DNA of 64,000 nucleotides from DSVQ01 sp964484765. Its GTDB lineage: Bacteria; Planctomycetota; Planctomycetia; Planctomycetales; Planctomycetaceae. The stretch is taken from the NCBI GenBank assembly GCA_964484765.1, contig CAZAGI010000021.1, forward strand, positions 33,465-97,464. Direction: 5' to 3'. A program made the translations under genes and the position numbers. Within the stretch, counting starts at the first letter, position 1; each line of letters starts with the position of its first letter. Below the pieces are notes generated by a model. That model had not been told where the DNA came from. It was given only the letters and a program-made list of their open reading frames with translations, and searched no databases. Shown piece by piece: positions 9,096-17,993 of this stretch.

Positions 9096-9991
9096 ATTCA
9101 CGAGAGAATCCGACAGACCTCACTTCGATTCAACGGTGGATGCAGTCGGTCATCATGCACCCGGAGGGAGTCGAAGCGGGAATCGACGCGCCGGCCTCTC
9201 GCAACCTGATCGACGTCGCGACCGGGCAGGTGGAACGCGTGATTTGCCGCTCGGCAGCACAGTCGAGCATCGAACGGTTGAACGTCTATGCCAATGCTTA
9301 TTACGCCCGGTTGCTGGAAGTCCTTGCATCGGAGTACCCAGCGCTCGTCCATGCCCTGGGGGCAGAGCTATTTCAGGAGTTTGCGTTAGGTTACTTGCAA
9401 GAGCACCCGTCACACAGCTACACGCTCAGTGACCTGAGTACGCACTTTCCTGAGCACCTTGCCAAAACCCGTCCCGCCAGAGATTCAGTCGAGCCTGACT
9501 GGGCTGATTTCTTGATCGACCTGGCCACGCTGGAGCGAACCTACAGCGTGGTGTTCGACGGGCCGGGCGTTGAGAACAGCACCTTGTTGAGCAGCGAGCA
9601 ACTGGCACGGATTGCGCCAGACCAGTGGCCCGGAATGAAACTCATCCCTGCGCCATGTCTCAGGCTGTTGGCGTTGCGGTTTGCGGTTCACAAGTATGTG
9701 ACCGCCGTTCGACGTCAAGAGGAGCCCGAGTTGCCAGCCCCGTCGCCGACCTGGCTGGTCATTACGCGCCGGAACTACATCGTTCGCCGAGTTGCCGTTC
9801 ACGAAGCGGAATTCGCTGCATTGACCGCACTGCTGGCAGGGGAAGCCGTTGTTGACGCATTGGCAGCTGCGGAGCGTCGATGGCGTGGGCCGTCAGAGGG
9901 GCTTCCTCAAGAAGCGCGGCGTTGGTTCCGCGATTGGGCAGCCGCTGGGTACTTTCTGGGTATAGTCGACTCCGACGGTGCGAGTTCCTGA
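9092..9991 (+). CDS. DUF2063 MNIO partner protein, BufC-like
   Basis: The N-terminal half (residues about 8-125, with LTSIQRWMQSVIM and ERLNVYANAYYARLLEVLASEYP) is the DUF2063/HvfC-BufC domain, which in related systems presents the RiPP precursor to the DUF692 enzyme. The start at 9092 overlaps the bufB-like stop (ATGA), so the two proteins are made in coupled fashion. The protein completes the operon precursor-enzyme-partner. Confidence 0.9.
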   Translation: MNSRENPTDLTSIQRWMQSVIMHPEGVEAGIDAPASRNLIDVATGQVERVICRSAAQSSIERLNVYANAYYARLLEVLASEYPALVHALGAELFQEFALGYLQEHPSHSYTLSDLSTHFPEHLAKTRPARDSVEPDWADFLIDLATLERTYSVVFDGPGVENSTLLSSEQLARIAPDQWPGMKLIPAPCLRLLALRFAVHKYVTAVRRQEEPELPAPSPTWLVITRRNYIVRRVAVHEAEFAALTALLAGEAVVDALAAAERRWRGPSEGLPQEARRWFRDWAAAGYFLGIVDSDGASS

Positions 9992-10083
9992 CAACCAAAA
10001 TGAGCTGAAGTGTTCCCGCTGGGAACGATAGAAATTCCAGGCGATTCCACAGTCTCCGCTTGATCTCCGAAACCCACCACTCT

Positions 10084-11139
10084 TCATCGCTGCTCCTCTT
10101 GAGCAGAAACTTCCCCATAGACGGACGTGTCTGGATGCAGGGCGTACCAGGCGAACCAGAACGAGTAGAGCCACGCAACTCCCTCATCCGCCTGTGCGAT
10201 ACGCAGCGAGCCAACTTGGGGATCGTACTCGACCGTGATTTGTTTGCCGCCGATCTTGTCCGTGATCTGTGGCTTCTCAGCGGAAAATCGCGACTCCGGG
10301 TAGGCGCGAAACTGGTTCCCAGCCCATGCTCCCAGTACCCGTTCCTTGTTTGGTAATTGGTTGTTGACCGGAGTAACGGGGAACATCAGTTGTTGATTGG
10401 TGAAGTAATCAGCATAGGGGTTGCGACGATAGTCGCGGGGATGGCCGGTGTCGGATGATAGGACCAAGGTCTTCGGGAACCGTCTCTTCCAGATTGACCA
10501 TGTCGTCAGTTCGCACGGCAGTGCCGTCAGAAATCGTTTTGCTCCTGGCCCCGAGATTCCGGTCGAGCGGACCTGTGACCAAAGGCTCTCTGGTTTGCCC
10601 CCCCGGTCGTACATCAACACGTTGCTGTTGTAGAGCAGTCCGGAAACTCCAAACTCGCGCTCACCGAGTGGTGTGCGACGATCGAAAACGGCTGCGGAAT
10701 CGCACAGCGGGCAATACGTGACTGCGAACGGAGTTTCACCAATCCTGTCATTGACGATTTCATGGTAATTGAGGATTGCCAGCGGATAGGCCCGAGTCAC
10801 TTCACCCAGTTTTACGCCGATCACTCGGTCTTCCGGTTGCAGGTAATCGACTCGTTCTGCCGTGATGAATGCGGGCCGGGTCAAAGCCGGTATTCCATCC
10901 TTCGGCGGACCGCCAGACAGAATGTGCTTCTGGTCTACGATGGCAGAACGCAGATCGAACGCCACGTTGGCGGGAATCTGGGCGAATGCCTCCTGAGGTT
11001 CTCGTCCAAGCTCCGTGAACGCGACCCCTGCCAGCATTGCGGTTGCCGCAACGACACTGACCGACAGCATCACAATCCAACGCTTCAATACGACGGTGAG
11101 GGAACGAGGAGAAGCCGATTCCGATGGTTCGACGGACAT
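10084..11139 (-). CDS. DUF3179 domain protein
   Basis: The 351-residue protein has an N-terminal membrane anchor or signal (VVLKRWIVMLSVSVVAATAM) and a long DUF3179 domain containing YPLAILNYHEIVND and VTYCPLCDSAAVF. The CPLC motif could bind metal. I start it at MSVEPSES (11139) because the longer upstream reading has no family similarity. A CRP-like site lies 88 nt upstream, between this gene and the divergent cytochrome P460 gene. The function of the family is unknown. Confidence 0.85.
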   Translation of the reverse strand: MSVEPSESASPRSLTVVLKRWIVMLSVSVVAATAMLAGVAFTELGREPQEAFAQIPANVAFDLRSAIVDQKHILSGGPPKDGIPALTRPAFITAERVDYLQPEDRVIGVKLGEVTRAYPLAILNYHEIVNDRIGETPFAVTYCPLCDSAAVFDRRTPLGEREFGVSGLLYNSNVLMYDRGGKPESLWSQVRSTGISGPGAKRFLTALPCELTTWSIWKRRFPKTLVLSSDTGHPRDYRRNPYADYFTNQQLMFPVTPVNNQLPNKERVLGAWAGNQFRAYPESRFSAEKPQITDKIGGKQITVEYDPQVGSLRIAQADEGVAWLYSFWFAWYALHPDTSVYGEVSAQEEQR

Positions 11140-11226
11140 GGTTCGGTTCCTTGCCTGGGCGGATGTGAGGTGGTGTTTACCGTCTTCTGGATGTTGGATA
11201 GCGTCGCAAGAAATCGCGAAACGCTC

Positions 11227-11242
11227 TGTGAAGCGGGACACA
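11227..11242. promoter_or_regulatory. CRP/FNR-like site in a divergent promoter region
   Basis: TGTGA-AGCGGG-ACACA has one mismatch to TGTGA-N6-TCACA and lies between the divergent DUF3179 and cytochrome P460 genes. It could serve either. Confidence 0.45.
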
Positions 11243-11350
11243 GAACAATGACTGCACCCACAGCACAATAGGAGCATGGTCGTCAATGTCTGGTCTGAGA
11301 CCGGACAACCGGACTGCACGTACAAGACCACTACGAACTGGAGAATCCCC

Positions 11351-11926
11351 ATGCCCCAAGTGAAAGTGATTGTTCTCGCGGCTGTCTTGTCGAGTGCGAT
11401 CGGATTGGCGTCGCTGGCGATGGCACAGAGCGGAACCCGGACTTATCCGCCACCCCGTTCCAATTCTCCTCGAACAGAAACGCAACCCGCTCAGGGCAGC
11501 ACGACCCGAGCAGAATCCCCGTTTGAAGAGCGGTTCTGGAAGTACCTTCAGCAGGCCCAGTACCGCAATTGGGCTCCCTTACCGGGAGTCACGGGGGACG
11601 CCTACGACGGAAACAGTCCGCATGGCGACAAAGTCCGTCTGTATGCCAATCGCGTCGCCGCCGCAGGGGATGGAAAGCTGCCGATTGGTTCGATTCTGAT
11701 CAAAGAAAACTTCGATTCCAGCGGCACTCGGCTGATGGCAGTGACCGTCATGTATCGGGCGGAAGGCTACGCGCCGGAGGCTGGCGACTGGCACTGGACG
11801 AAATACGAAGCGGACGGAGCGGTTGCCACCATGAAGGGCATGCGCGTCACCGGCAAGGTCGGGATGTGTATCGAGTGTCATCGCTCCGCCGTAGGCGGAG
11901 ATTATGTCTTTTCCAACGATCGTTGA
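11351..11926 (+). CDS. Cytochrome P460-family protein
   Basis: From the ATG at 11351 the 191-residue product has a signal peptide (LAAVLSSAIGLASLAMAQ) and a cytochrome P460 domain (FWKYLQQAQYRNWAPLPG, then YGN-like segments and MCIECHRS). The CxxCH binds haem c near the C-terminus. P460 proteins include periplasmic hydroxylamine/NO-oxidising cytochromes and haem proteins of unknown role; the enzyme activity cannot be assigned here. A Pro/Ser/Thr-rich linker occupies about residues 28-55. Confidence 0.85.
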   Translation: MPQVKVIVLAAVLSSAIGLASLAMAQSGTRTYPPPRSNSPRTETQPAQGSTTRAESPFEERFWKYLQQAQYRNWAPLPGVTGDAYDGNSPHGDKVRLYANRVAAAGDGKLPIGSILIKENFDSSGTRLMAVTVMYRAEGYAPEAGDWHWTKYEADGAVATMKGMRVTGKVGMCIECHRSAVGGDYVFSNDR

Positions 11927-12003
11927 AACTCATCGGGCTGTCACCCGTGTTCTGGACTTCGCTTCCTGTCGTTCCATCACCCTCCTTTCGAAAGGCACTA
12001 CAA

Positions 12004-12183
12004 ATGTCTGATCTGCTCAAATGCCTCTTCCTGGCCAGTCTGATTGGTTTCGCGTCGGGTTGCGCCGGCGAGCCGCAACCCCCAACACCAACCAGCGGCA
12101 CCGCACAGGAAATGGACCCAGCCAGCCAGGGATCGGATACGAAGCAAGAGAAGCAGCCATCGTCAGGCTCTGATAGTCGATAA
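12004..12183 (+). CDS. Small lipoprotein of unknown function
   Basis: This 59-residue protein has a signal peptide with lipobox GFASGC and a short hydrophilic tail rich in Pro, Gln and Ser. The ATG at 12004 follows a GAAAGGC-type ribosome site. It sits between the cytochrome P460 gene and a small membrane protein gene on the same strand. Confidence 0.6.
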   Translation: MSDLLKCLFLASLIGFASGCAGEPQPPTPTSGTAQEMDPASQGSDTKQEKQPSSGSDSR

Positions 12184-12197
12184 ACGAGGTTGTTGTG

Positions 12198-12740
12198 ATG
12201 ACCTTCGCCAATGCCACGCGATGCGCTGGACTCGTCTTTTGGGGTCTCGGACTGTCAGCGACGCTTTCCATTGCCAACTGGCAAGGGGACTGGGGCCACT
12301 CGGTCTGTGGCGTCTGGGGCTGCGGCCCGCCGCTCCAGGCGCTGGTGGCCTGCCATGCTTCGTGGGTGGTGGTTCTGTTTCCAATGGCCGTCATTGCCGG
12401 ACGATGCCTTCCTGCCCGAGTCGTACGAGCGATGGCGGTAGTCGCCCTCATGATCTCACTCATCGGATTGATGTCAGTGGCGATTCATGAATATCTGACG
12501 TGGTACGATCGTGCTTCGGTGTGGCAACGATCATTCTATGGGCGACGCGTGGGGTTTGTCGTTGTCACGACCGTCGAACTGCCTTTGGCGCAAACCGTTC
12601 TTTCCGTTTTCCTGATGCTTATCGCAATGCCCAGGCATCGCTTGCGCCCCGAAGGCGCTGTGCCTATCGCGGTCCCCCAATCGCCTTTGCCTGAATCGGA
12701 TCGTCCCCAGGAATCGCGTCCAGCAATTCCATCACCATAA
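12198..12740 (+). CDS. Small integral membrane protein
   Basis: The 180-residue protein has four predicted membrane helices and the cysteine-containing loop SVCGVWGCGP after helix 1. The ATG at 12198 is preferred over the overlapping GTG at 12195. The 3' end overlaps the convergent thioredoxin gene by 77 nt. The Pro-rich C-terminal 30 residues are probably cytoplasmic. I do not recognise the family. Confidence 0.65.
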   Translation: MTFANATRCAGLVFWGLGLSATLSIANWQGDWGHSVCGVWGCGPPLQALVACHASWVVVLFPMAVIAGRCLPARVVRAMAVVALMISLIGLMSVAIHEYLTWYDRASVWQRSFYGRRVGFVVVTTVELPLAQTVLSVFLMLIAMPRHRLRPEGAVPIAVPQSPLPESDRPQESRPAIPSP

Positions 12741-13134
12741 CGGATCGCGAATACCCGGAAAGCCTTTGGATCAATTTCCCCTGAGCATCGAAAAGCAATG
12801 TCGCTGGGAGGCCCTCGACTTCGAGCCGCTGGACCAGTTCCGGGTTCCTTTCTGCATCGATTTTGAGGGCCACGACACTTTCCTGAACGCGCTGGGTGAC
12901 CTTTGGATCGGACCAGGTCTCCCGCTCCATCTTGCGGCAGTACCCGCAATAGTCGGCAGTGACGTAGATGAGTAGCGGCCGCCCCGTGTTGCGGTGTTGC
13001 TTGACCGCCGACGCGGCGCTGTCCACCCATTGAATTTTTGCGGGGGATTTGGGCGTCAGATACCCTTGAGCGAACAGCGATCCCTGTGTCGTCAACAGAA
13101 ACGCCATCGAGAGCAGCAAAGCGAATCGAGTCAT
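12664..13134 (-). CDS. Periplasmic thioredoxin-fold protein
   Basis: A signal peptide (MTRFALLLSMAFLLTTQG) precedes a thioredoxin fold with TADYCGYCRKME (Cys63, Cys66), the cis-Pro motif EGLPATLLF, and a final LSGYSRS segment. It resembles DsbD-gamma/TlpA-like periplasmic thiol reductases. I start it at 13134 so that the signal peptide is at the N-terminus. A CRP-like palindrome lies 81 nt upstream of the start. Confidence 0.87.
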   Translation of the reverse strand: MTRFALLLSMAFLLTTQGSLFAQGYLTPKSPAKIQWVDSAASAVKQHRNTGRPLLIYVTADYCGYCRKMERETWSDPKVTQRVQESVVALKIDAERNPELVQRLEVEGLPATLLFDAQGKLIQRLSGYSRSVMVMELLDAIPGDDPIQAKAIGGPR

Positions 13135-13214
13135 CACGTTCTCCGAAGTAAGGGAAGTTGGCACGCGATGGCCTGCCGTTCACCTCCTCTATCGGAGATC
13201 AGCCCAGGTGACTC

Positions 13215-13230
13215 CGTGAACCGATTCACA
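13215..13230. promoter_or_regulatory. CRP/FNR-type operator upstream of the thioredoxin gene
   Basis: CGTGA-ACCGAT-TCACA has one mismatch to TGTGA-N6-TCACA. It sits 81 nt from the thioredoxin start codon, the same spacing as the 13795 site to its gene. Confidence 0.6.
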
Positions 13231-13247
13231 CTCGACCGAAAATCGAG

Positions 13248-13715
13248 CTACGTCGATGGTCCCGCATTGCGGGGTTGGGTGGTCACAAGCAACTCGACCA
13301 ACCCATCGCGCCGGCACGTCGAGCACTGACAAAGTTCTCTGCGACCCTCTTGAAGAGAATGCGCGGACATCTTGGGTTGCATCGATTCAAACAGCGTGCG
13401 ACACGGTTCACAGAGATCAAGGTGGCTCTTGATCTGCTTTGTCAGTGCCTCGTCGAGCTGCCCCATCATAAACTTGGGGCCCAACTCACGAACGCGGAAA
13501 CAGGCGATTCCCGCATAAATCGGGTCCATTGGCGCACCAAAGCGCCGATAGGCAAACCAACCCATCCCGACCGCCGCGACGACAGCTCCGCAGACACTCC
13601 CGGCTCGAAAAAGGAATTGGCGGCGCTGGCGCACACGTTCCTGACCGGCGAATTTTGCCAGCTTGCCGGGAGGGCAAGGAATCCATTCCTCTCTCTTTGG
13701 GGGTGATTTACTCAT
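13248..13715 (-). CDS. Small membrane protein with paired CxxC motif
   Basis: From MSKSPPKREE the 155-residue protein has a cytoplasmic N-terminus, one membrane helix (AGSVCGAVVAAVGMGWFAY) and the segment HLDLCEPCRTLF, which resembles the HxxxCxxC zinc-binding motif of anti-sigma factors. A second pair, CQCSTC, lies near the end. It could be a zinc- or haem-related redox protein. A perfect TGTGA-N6-TCACA palindrome lies 80 nt upstream. Confidence 0.6.
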   Translation of the reverse strand: MSKSPPKREEWIPCPPGKLAKFAGQERVRQRRQFLFRAGSVCGAVVAAVGMGWFAYRRFGAPMDPIYAGIACFRVRELGPKFMMGQLDEALTKQIKSHLDLCEPCRTLFESMQPKMSAHSLQEGRRELCQCSTCRRDGLVELLVTTQPRNAGPST

Positions 13716-13794
13716 GATCAGGCTCCTCACATGGCAGCCAATTGAGAGGGCACGGATGGATATCCACACCATCGGCGACAGAGAAGTAAAGTTC

Positions 13795-13810
13795 TGTGAT
13801 CGTGTTCACA
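13795..13810. promoter_or_regulatory. CRP/FNR-type operator
   Basis: TGTGA-TCGTGT-TCACA is an exact match to TGTGA-N6-TCACA, 80 nt upstream of the minus-strand gene starting at 13715 and just past the end of the Crp/Fnr gene. Confidence 0.65.
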
Positions 13811-13835
13811 TTCGAGGAGATTTGGGAAAAGTGAA

Positions 13836-14615
13836 TCATGATTCGGCGACTCCTTTGGCAGGACGCGGCCGCACGGGCGACGATATCGGGCGAGATCCAT
13901 CTCCGTTCTGTTCGGGCAACTCTGGAACCGTCGTATCCAAACTCGCCGAAAGCCGCCGAAGGTTCCGAATGACGACTTTCTGACGGCTGATCAGCAGGAG
14001 CCCTTTCAACTGCATTTCCCCGAGCAAGGTGGTCACCGTTTCGCGGGTCACTCCGATCAGAGAAGCCAGTTCCTGGTGCGATAATTTGATATCCAACTGG
14101 ACGCCATCGTCGATGGCTTTTCCGTATTGCTCCGTCAACTCCAGCAGCAAATGCCCAAGACGGTCGCGATTGGAGCGGAACAAGAGATTTCGCAAACGTC
14201 GCTCGATCCGTTTTCTCCGCAGTCCGATCAGCTTTGTCACCCCAAATGCCAGTGGTGCAGACTCTTCCAACATCTGCCGCAGTTCGTCTCCCGGCAGCAG
14301 GATGACAGTGGAGTCAATCGCCGCTTCGGCCCGCTCCTCACGTTCTCCCCCCTGAACCAGAGACAGCTCTCCGAATATCTCTCCAGGATCGATGAATGCC
14401 AGAATGGCTTGCTTGCCGTCGGCGGTGTTCGAGCAAATTCGCACTCGACCTTGCCCCAACAGGAACACACCATCGGCGACATCGGACGGCAGAAAGATGG
14501 TGCTATTGCGTGGGAACTCCCGCATCCGCGCACGGCGCTCCAACCGGCTGAGTTGATCGGCACTCAGCCGTTGAAACAGCGAACAATCACGGACGTACCA
14601 TACGCTCTGGGGCAT
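13836..14615 (-). CDS. Crp/Fnr-family transcriptional regulator
   Basis: The 259-residue protein has an N-terminal cyclic-nucleotide-binding beta-roll (residues 15-130: GEIFGELSLVQGG) and a C-terminal winged helix with the recognition helix LASLIGVTRETVTTLLGEM (about 195-215). It lacks the N-terminal cysteine cluster of Fnr, so it is not an oxygen-sensing Fe-S Fnr. The four or five palindromes of CRP type in 7.4-22.1 kb are its natural candidate targets. The Pro-rich C-terminal tail is unusual. Confidence 0.92.
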   Translation of the reverse strand: MPQSVWYVRDCSLFQRLSADQLSRLERRARMREFPRNSTIFLPSDVADGVFLLGQGRVRICSNTADGKQAILAFIDPGEIFGELSLVQGGEREERAEAAIDSTVILLPGDELRQMLEESAPLAFGVTKLIGLRRKRIERRLRNLLFRSNRDRLGHLLLELTEQYGKAIDDGVQLDIKLSHQELASLIGVTRETVTTLLGEMQLKGLLLISRQKVVIRNLRRLSASLDTTVPELPEQNGDGSRPISSPVRPRPAKGVAES

Positions 14616-15101
14616 CAAACGAATGCTGTGTTGGAATTCGGCGACAAGAAGTGAATCAGACCACGAGCTATTCTAACAGAGTAGACGAGAGCCGAGAATG
14701 CTGACGCGATTCTTCGTCACCACGACCCTGACAATGAAAGACGATCCGCAGTTTGGTAACGCCCTTCCGGGAATCAACCGTTTTGGTCACCTGCGGATTG
14801 TCGCCACTCGAATTGGATGCCGTGCGTGGTTCAATGAGAAATTGGCTCGTCAGTCGATAACGAACGGAAATCACGAGCTTGCGGGGTGGTCAGGCTGTCA
14901 GACATTAGTCAACAACCTGGAAAGTGAAACTGCACCGGAGTGAGGGCAGCGTCGTTGGGAATCGCCACAGAGCATGATGCACTAAGTTTCAAATCCGACT
15001 GAATTGACCGGAGGAGAGTTGGTCAAGGACGCCGTACCGAACGGGAGTTGATAGCATGGAGGTGGAAATCCTTCGTGCAACTCGATCAGGACTGACTCAA
15101 A
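14616..15101. other. Gene-free stretch
   Basis: No reading frame here resembles a known protein. Short open frames on both strands lack ribosome sites. The stretch probably holds the promoter of the Crp/Fnr gene and decayed sequence leading into the pseudogene at 15102. Confidence 0.5.
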
Positions 15102-15344
15102 GTGCGACTCTCTGGGGGTTGGAAATATGGACGGTGGCTGGCGGTGCTGATGATCGCAGGATTCGTCCTCTATCAGATGCGCATAGTACCGGTCACGGTG
15201 CCGGGTGTGGCCCCAACGCAAGCGGCCGTCATCGTCGTCACGCACGATCACCGATCACTGGATGTGTTTGACACACACTATGAGATGGAGGACGGCCGAC
15301 TCCGCCTCACGAAAAGCAGCCCACAGTTCGCGAACGTATTGTAA
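15102..15344 (+). pseudogene. Deletion fusion of an HlyD-type N-terminus and an ABC ATPase C-terminus
   Basis: The first ~33 residues (KYGRWLAVLMIAGFVLYQMR) look like the membrane anchor of a DevB/HlyD-type periplasmic adaptor. The rest (AAVIVVTHDHRSLDVFD, then YEMEDGRLRL) is the Walker-B-distal end of a DevA/LolD-type ABC ATPase, with the switch histidine. The usual order adaptor-permease-ATPase explains this as one internal deletion of about 2-3 kb that removed the permease and most of both flanking genes but kept the frame. It cannot be a working transporter. Confidence 0.65.
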
Positions 15345-15673
15345 CGAGCAGAACGAACCAATTGAGGAACGTCGGTTTCCGACAGAGTACCCGGACGGAC
15401 GCGATCATTTCGTCTTCGACTCTCGATCAGCCTGAGCTTGAGGGAGCAGGTGATCTTCCAGGCGAAACTGGGGACGCTCGAATAAGATTGCCACTCCGTA
15501 TAAAGCAACTGAGGATACGCGGACCCGCGAGCAGAGATTCGATCGATGCATGCAGCGAGGCTCGGACGAGGGCAGAGATAGTCCCGACCAGGTGCTCCGT
15601 CTCGCCGACTTGCGAGAAATGTCCGACGCCTTTGATCGTGATATGCTCCCTTGGTATCCACCTCGCTCACTGT
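15345..15673. other. Gene-free stretch after the ABC remnant
   Basis: I see no supportable gene. A minus-strand frame across 15405-15689 has no recognisable family, and the stretch is best read as decayed sequence. Confidence 0.4.
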
Positions 15674-17151
15674 CTACGGCGACATGCACGCTTTCTTCCC
15701 CTTAGGGTGACCGCCCTTCATCAGCGCCAGCAACTCGTCGGCCACCTTGTCCACTTCCTGCCATTTCTTGTCCTTGACGAGCGCTTGAAGCTTCTGCACG
15801 AGGGGCATCGCCTGCGCCTGCGTGCCCGACTTCTGCACCCACTCCGGGAGTTCCGTCTGAATCCGCCGCATCTTGGTTTCGAGCGTTTCGCTCGAATTTC
15901 CCGTGGCGGCAGACTCGACCAGCTTGTCGCCACGGAGGAATTTGCCGTAGGCTGCTAACGCCTCGGGGCCTTCGATGGCGCGACGGAAAAAGTGATCCAT
16001 CATCGCCTCGCCGCCCATCTGCCACGCGAACAGGTTCACCATCACCGCGCCGTGGTTGAAATGCCGGCCCAGGAACGTCTCCATCGTGAGTCCGCTGGCC
16101 AGGCCGCTGGGCGACACGTTGGTGGCTTCGGCGGAAACCCACGGCGGCGAGTCGTGCGCAGCGACATGACCTTGGATTTCCCGCAGCGCGGCACCCTCGG
16201 GATACGTGGAGAATCCCGGACGATAGGCCCGGCTGAACGCCACCTCGGGCAGCGCGAACGTGGACACGGTCTGCGTTTTCTCCTTGTGATCCAGCCCTTG
16301 TACGGTGAACGCAATGTGGCAGTAAATCTTCTCGCGCGGCACTCCCGGCGCGTGCAGCGCGTTGGCCCACAGTTCCATGAACTCCTTCACCACCTGGGCG
16401 CGCTCCTGCACGTCATCCTTCGGCGGATTCTTCTCGCTGAACCCGCGATTGCTCAGCGCGCGAAAGCCGAGTGGCTGGTCGGTGTCGAAATCACGGCCGA
16501 TCCACGTCTCCCAGCCCGCGATCACGCCGGCAAACAGGTACTCCTTGCCTGCGGCCTTGAGCGCATCCAGTTCCTTCTTCACTTCCGCGCCGATGAGCGC
16601 GCCCCGATCCTTGACGGCGGCGATGATGGCGGGAGCGTTGAAACACATCTGCGGGGCGAATTTCGTCGGCTTGGGGCCCCAATCCATGCGCCGGCCAGTG
16701 CTCGGGATCTGTCTCCAGTCCGCCGTTTCAATGTTGGCGGAATTGGAAATGAGATCCTTGCGCAAGCCCCATTTCATGGAGTCGTCGACGTGCAGCGCCA
16801 CCGCCACGTCGTTCTCCCGTGCGACGGCGAACGAGTCGCGGATGAACTGGCGCGTCTCGTTGTCGGGCATGTCGAAACAGAGCGGCCCGATGGCGAACGC
16901 CAGCTTGTTCCGCGCATCTCCCGTGGTGCCAATGGCCTTGGTCAGTGACTGCACAAACTCCTCGATCTGCGCCTGCTGAGCGATACGCGGCCGGGTTCCG
17001 GGCGCGGCCCCCCAAAGCCGTCAATGCCGGTCTGGACCTGAAAGGTCAGATACCGGGTTTCATCTTGCGGAGCCTTTGGTTCGGCGGCCGAGACGGAGTC
17101 CCGGCCTGCCACAGCGAGGGTGAGAACGAGCATTGTGATCAGACGGCGCAC
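15674..17151 (-). pseudogene. Secreted protein of unknown function, frameshifted near its N-terminus
   Basis: The frame opens with a signal peptide at GTG 17151 (VRRLITMLVLTLAVAG), continues DETRYLTFQVQTGIDGFGG, then breaks at a run of six C (17009-17014 on the plus strand). A one-base shift joins it to TRPRIAQQAQIEEFVQ and then a 426-residue open frame ending at 15674. One G deleted from a G7 run would explain this; a sequencing error is equally possible. The intact protein would be about 490 residues. I do not recognise the family, which looks like a (beta/alpha)8 glycoside-hydrolase-like protein. It faces a tetR gene and has a TetR-like operator upstream. Confidence 0.6.
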
Positions 17152-17211
17152 AGCGGATTCCTTGATGAAGATGGGTGATCGGGGTGTCTTCCGGCACGGC
17201 ACACCGAAATA

Positions 17212-17236
17212 AACCGACTGATTGGTCTGTTTTACA
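17212..17236. promoter_or_regulatory. Candidate TetR operator (unknown secreted gene)
   Basis: ACCGAC-TGATT-GGTCTGTTT forms an imperfect inverted repeat about 60 nt upstream of the frameshifted gene. GGTCTGTT recurs upstream of the tetR gene itself at 17920-17930. Confidence 0.5.
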
Positions 17237-17268
17237 AAAGAAAGTACCCGGAGCCTCCGCGGGCGGTT

Positions 17269-17889
17269 TCACGATTCGAGGAAGTTTTTCAAATGCTCCT
17301 TCAACGCGCCGAACTGCGCGTCGAGAATCGTCGCATCGCGTCGCGTCCGCGACTGCATGATGGCCCCTTCGATCACCGTCACTACGTAGCGGGCGAGATG
17401 CGTGGCCGATGCCTTCGTGCGACCTCCTCGGAGCGCCGCTTCCAGGTGCGGCAGGAATTCCTGCGCCATTTCCTCAAAGCACTCGGCGAGCCGGACCCGG
17501 AAGGCCTCGTGCGTGCCGCTGAGTTCGGTGCTGAGATTGCCGATGATGCAGCCCGCCTTCATGTGGTGACGCCGCCGGGCCATTTCGGCAATCGCATCCA
17601 GCCGTCGGAAGGCCGCGTCCAGCGGTCCCGTCTTCGAGCTGGCCGGCAAATCCTGCTCGATGCGGTCGAGGACGGTGCGACGCTTTTGCATGTGCCGGTC
17701 GAGGACTGCGAAGCCCAGGTCGTCCTTGTCCCGGAAGTGGTGGAAGAATGCGCCGGTCGTCACGCCGGCTTCTCGCCGCACGTCGTCGAGCTTGGTGTTG
17801 TGAAACCCCTTGACCGCGAACAAGTCCGCCGCCGCCTTGAGGATTCTGTCGCGCGTGGCCAATGCCCGCGACTGCTGGACCGCCTTCAT
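17269..17889 (-). CDS. TetR/AcrR-family repressor
   Basis: The N-terminal helix-turn-helix (RDRILKAAADLFAVKGFHNT, then DDVRREAGVTTGAFFHHF) is typical of TetR repressors. The ligand domain (AGCIIGNLSTELSG) matches the AcuR/NemR-like branch that senses electrophiles, but the ligand cannot be read. I start at the ATG at 17889 rather than the overlapping GTG. It probably represses itself and the gene ending at 15674. Confidence 0.9.
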   Translation of the reverse strand: MKAVQQSRALATRDRILKAAADLFAVKGFHNTKLDDVRREAGVTTGAFFHHFRDKDDLGFAVLDRHMQKRRTVLDRIEQDLPASSKTGPLDAAFRRLDAIAEMARRRHHMKAGCIIGNLSTELSGTHEAFRVRLAECFEEMAQEFLPHLEAALRGGRTKASATHLARYVVTVIEGAIMQSRTRRDATILDAQFGALKEHLKNFLES

Positions 17890-17907
17890 CACCGCCTCCG
17901 TTTATTA

Positions 17908-17938
17908 AAACAAATCGGACGGTCTGTTATTCTAAACA
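17908..17938. promoter_or_regulatory. Candidate TetR autoregulatory operator
   Basis: AACAAATCGGAC-GGTCTGTT lies just upstream of the tetR start and shares GGTCTGTT with the site at 17212-17236. The AT-rich flank would fit a promoter. Confidence 0.5.
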
Positions 17939-17993
17939 GATGCGAAGTCTGTTGTCGAGACGGCAATCCCGGCGTACTGGTCGAATCGCGATC

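Noticed and set aside
14698..14943. Small plus-strand gene after the Crp/Fnr gene
   Set aside because: No ribosome site or family; the opposite strand is equally open.
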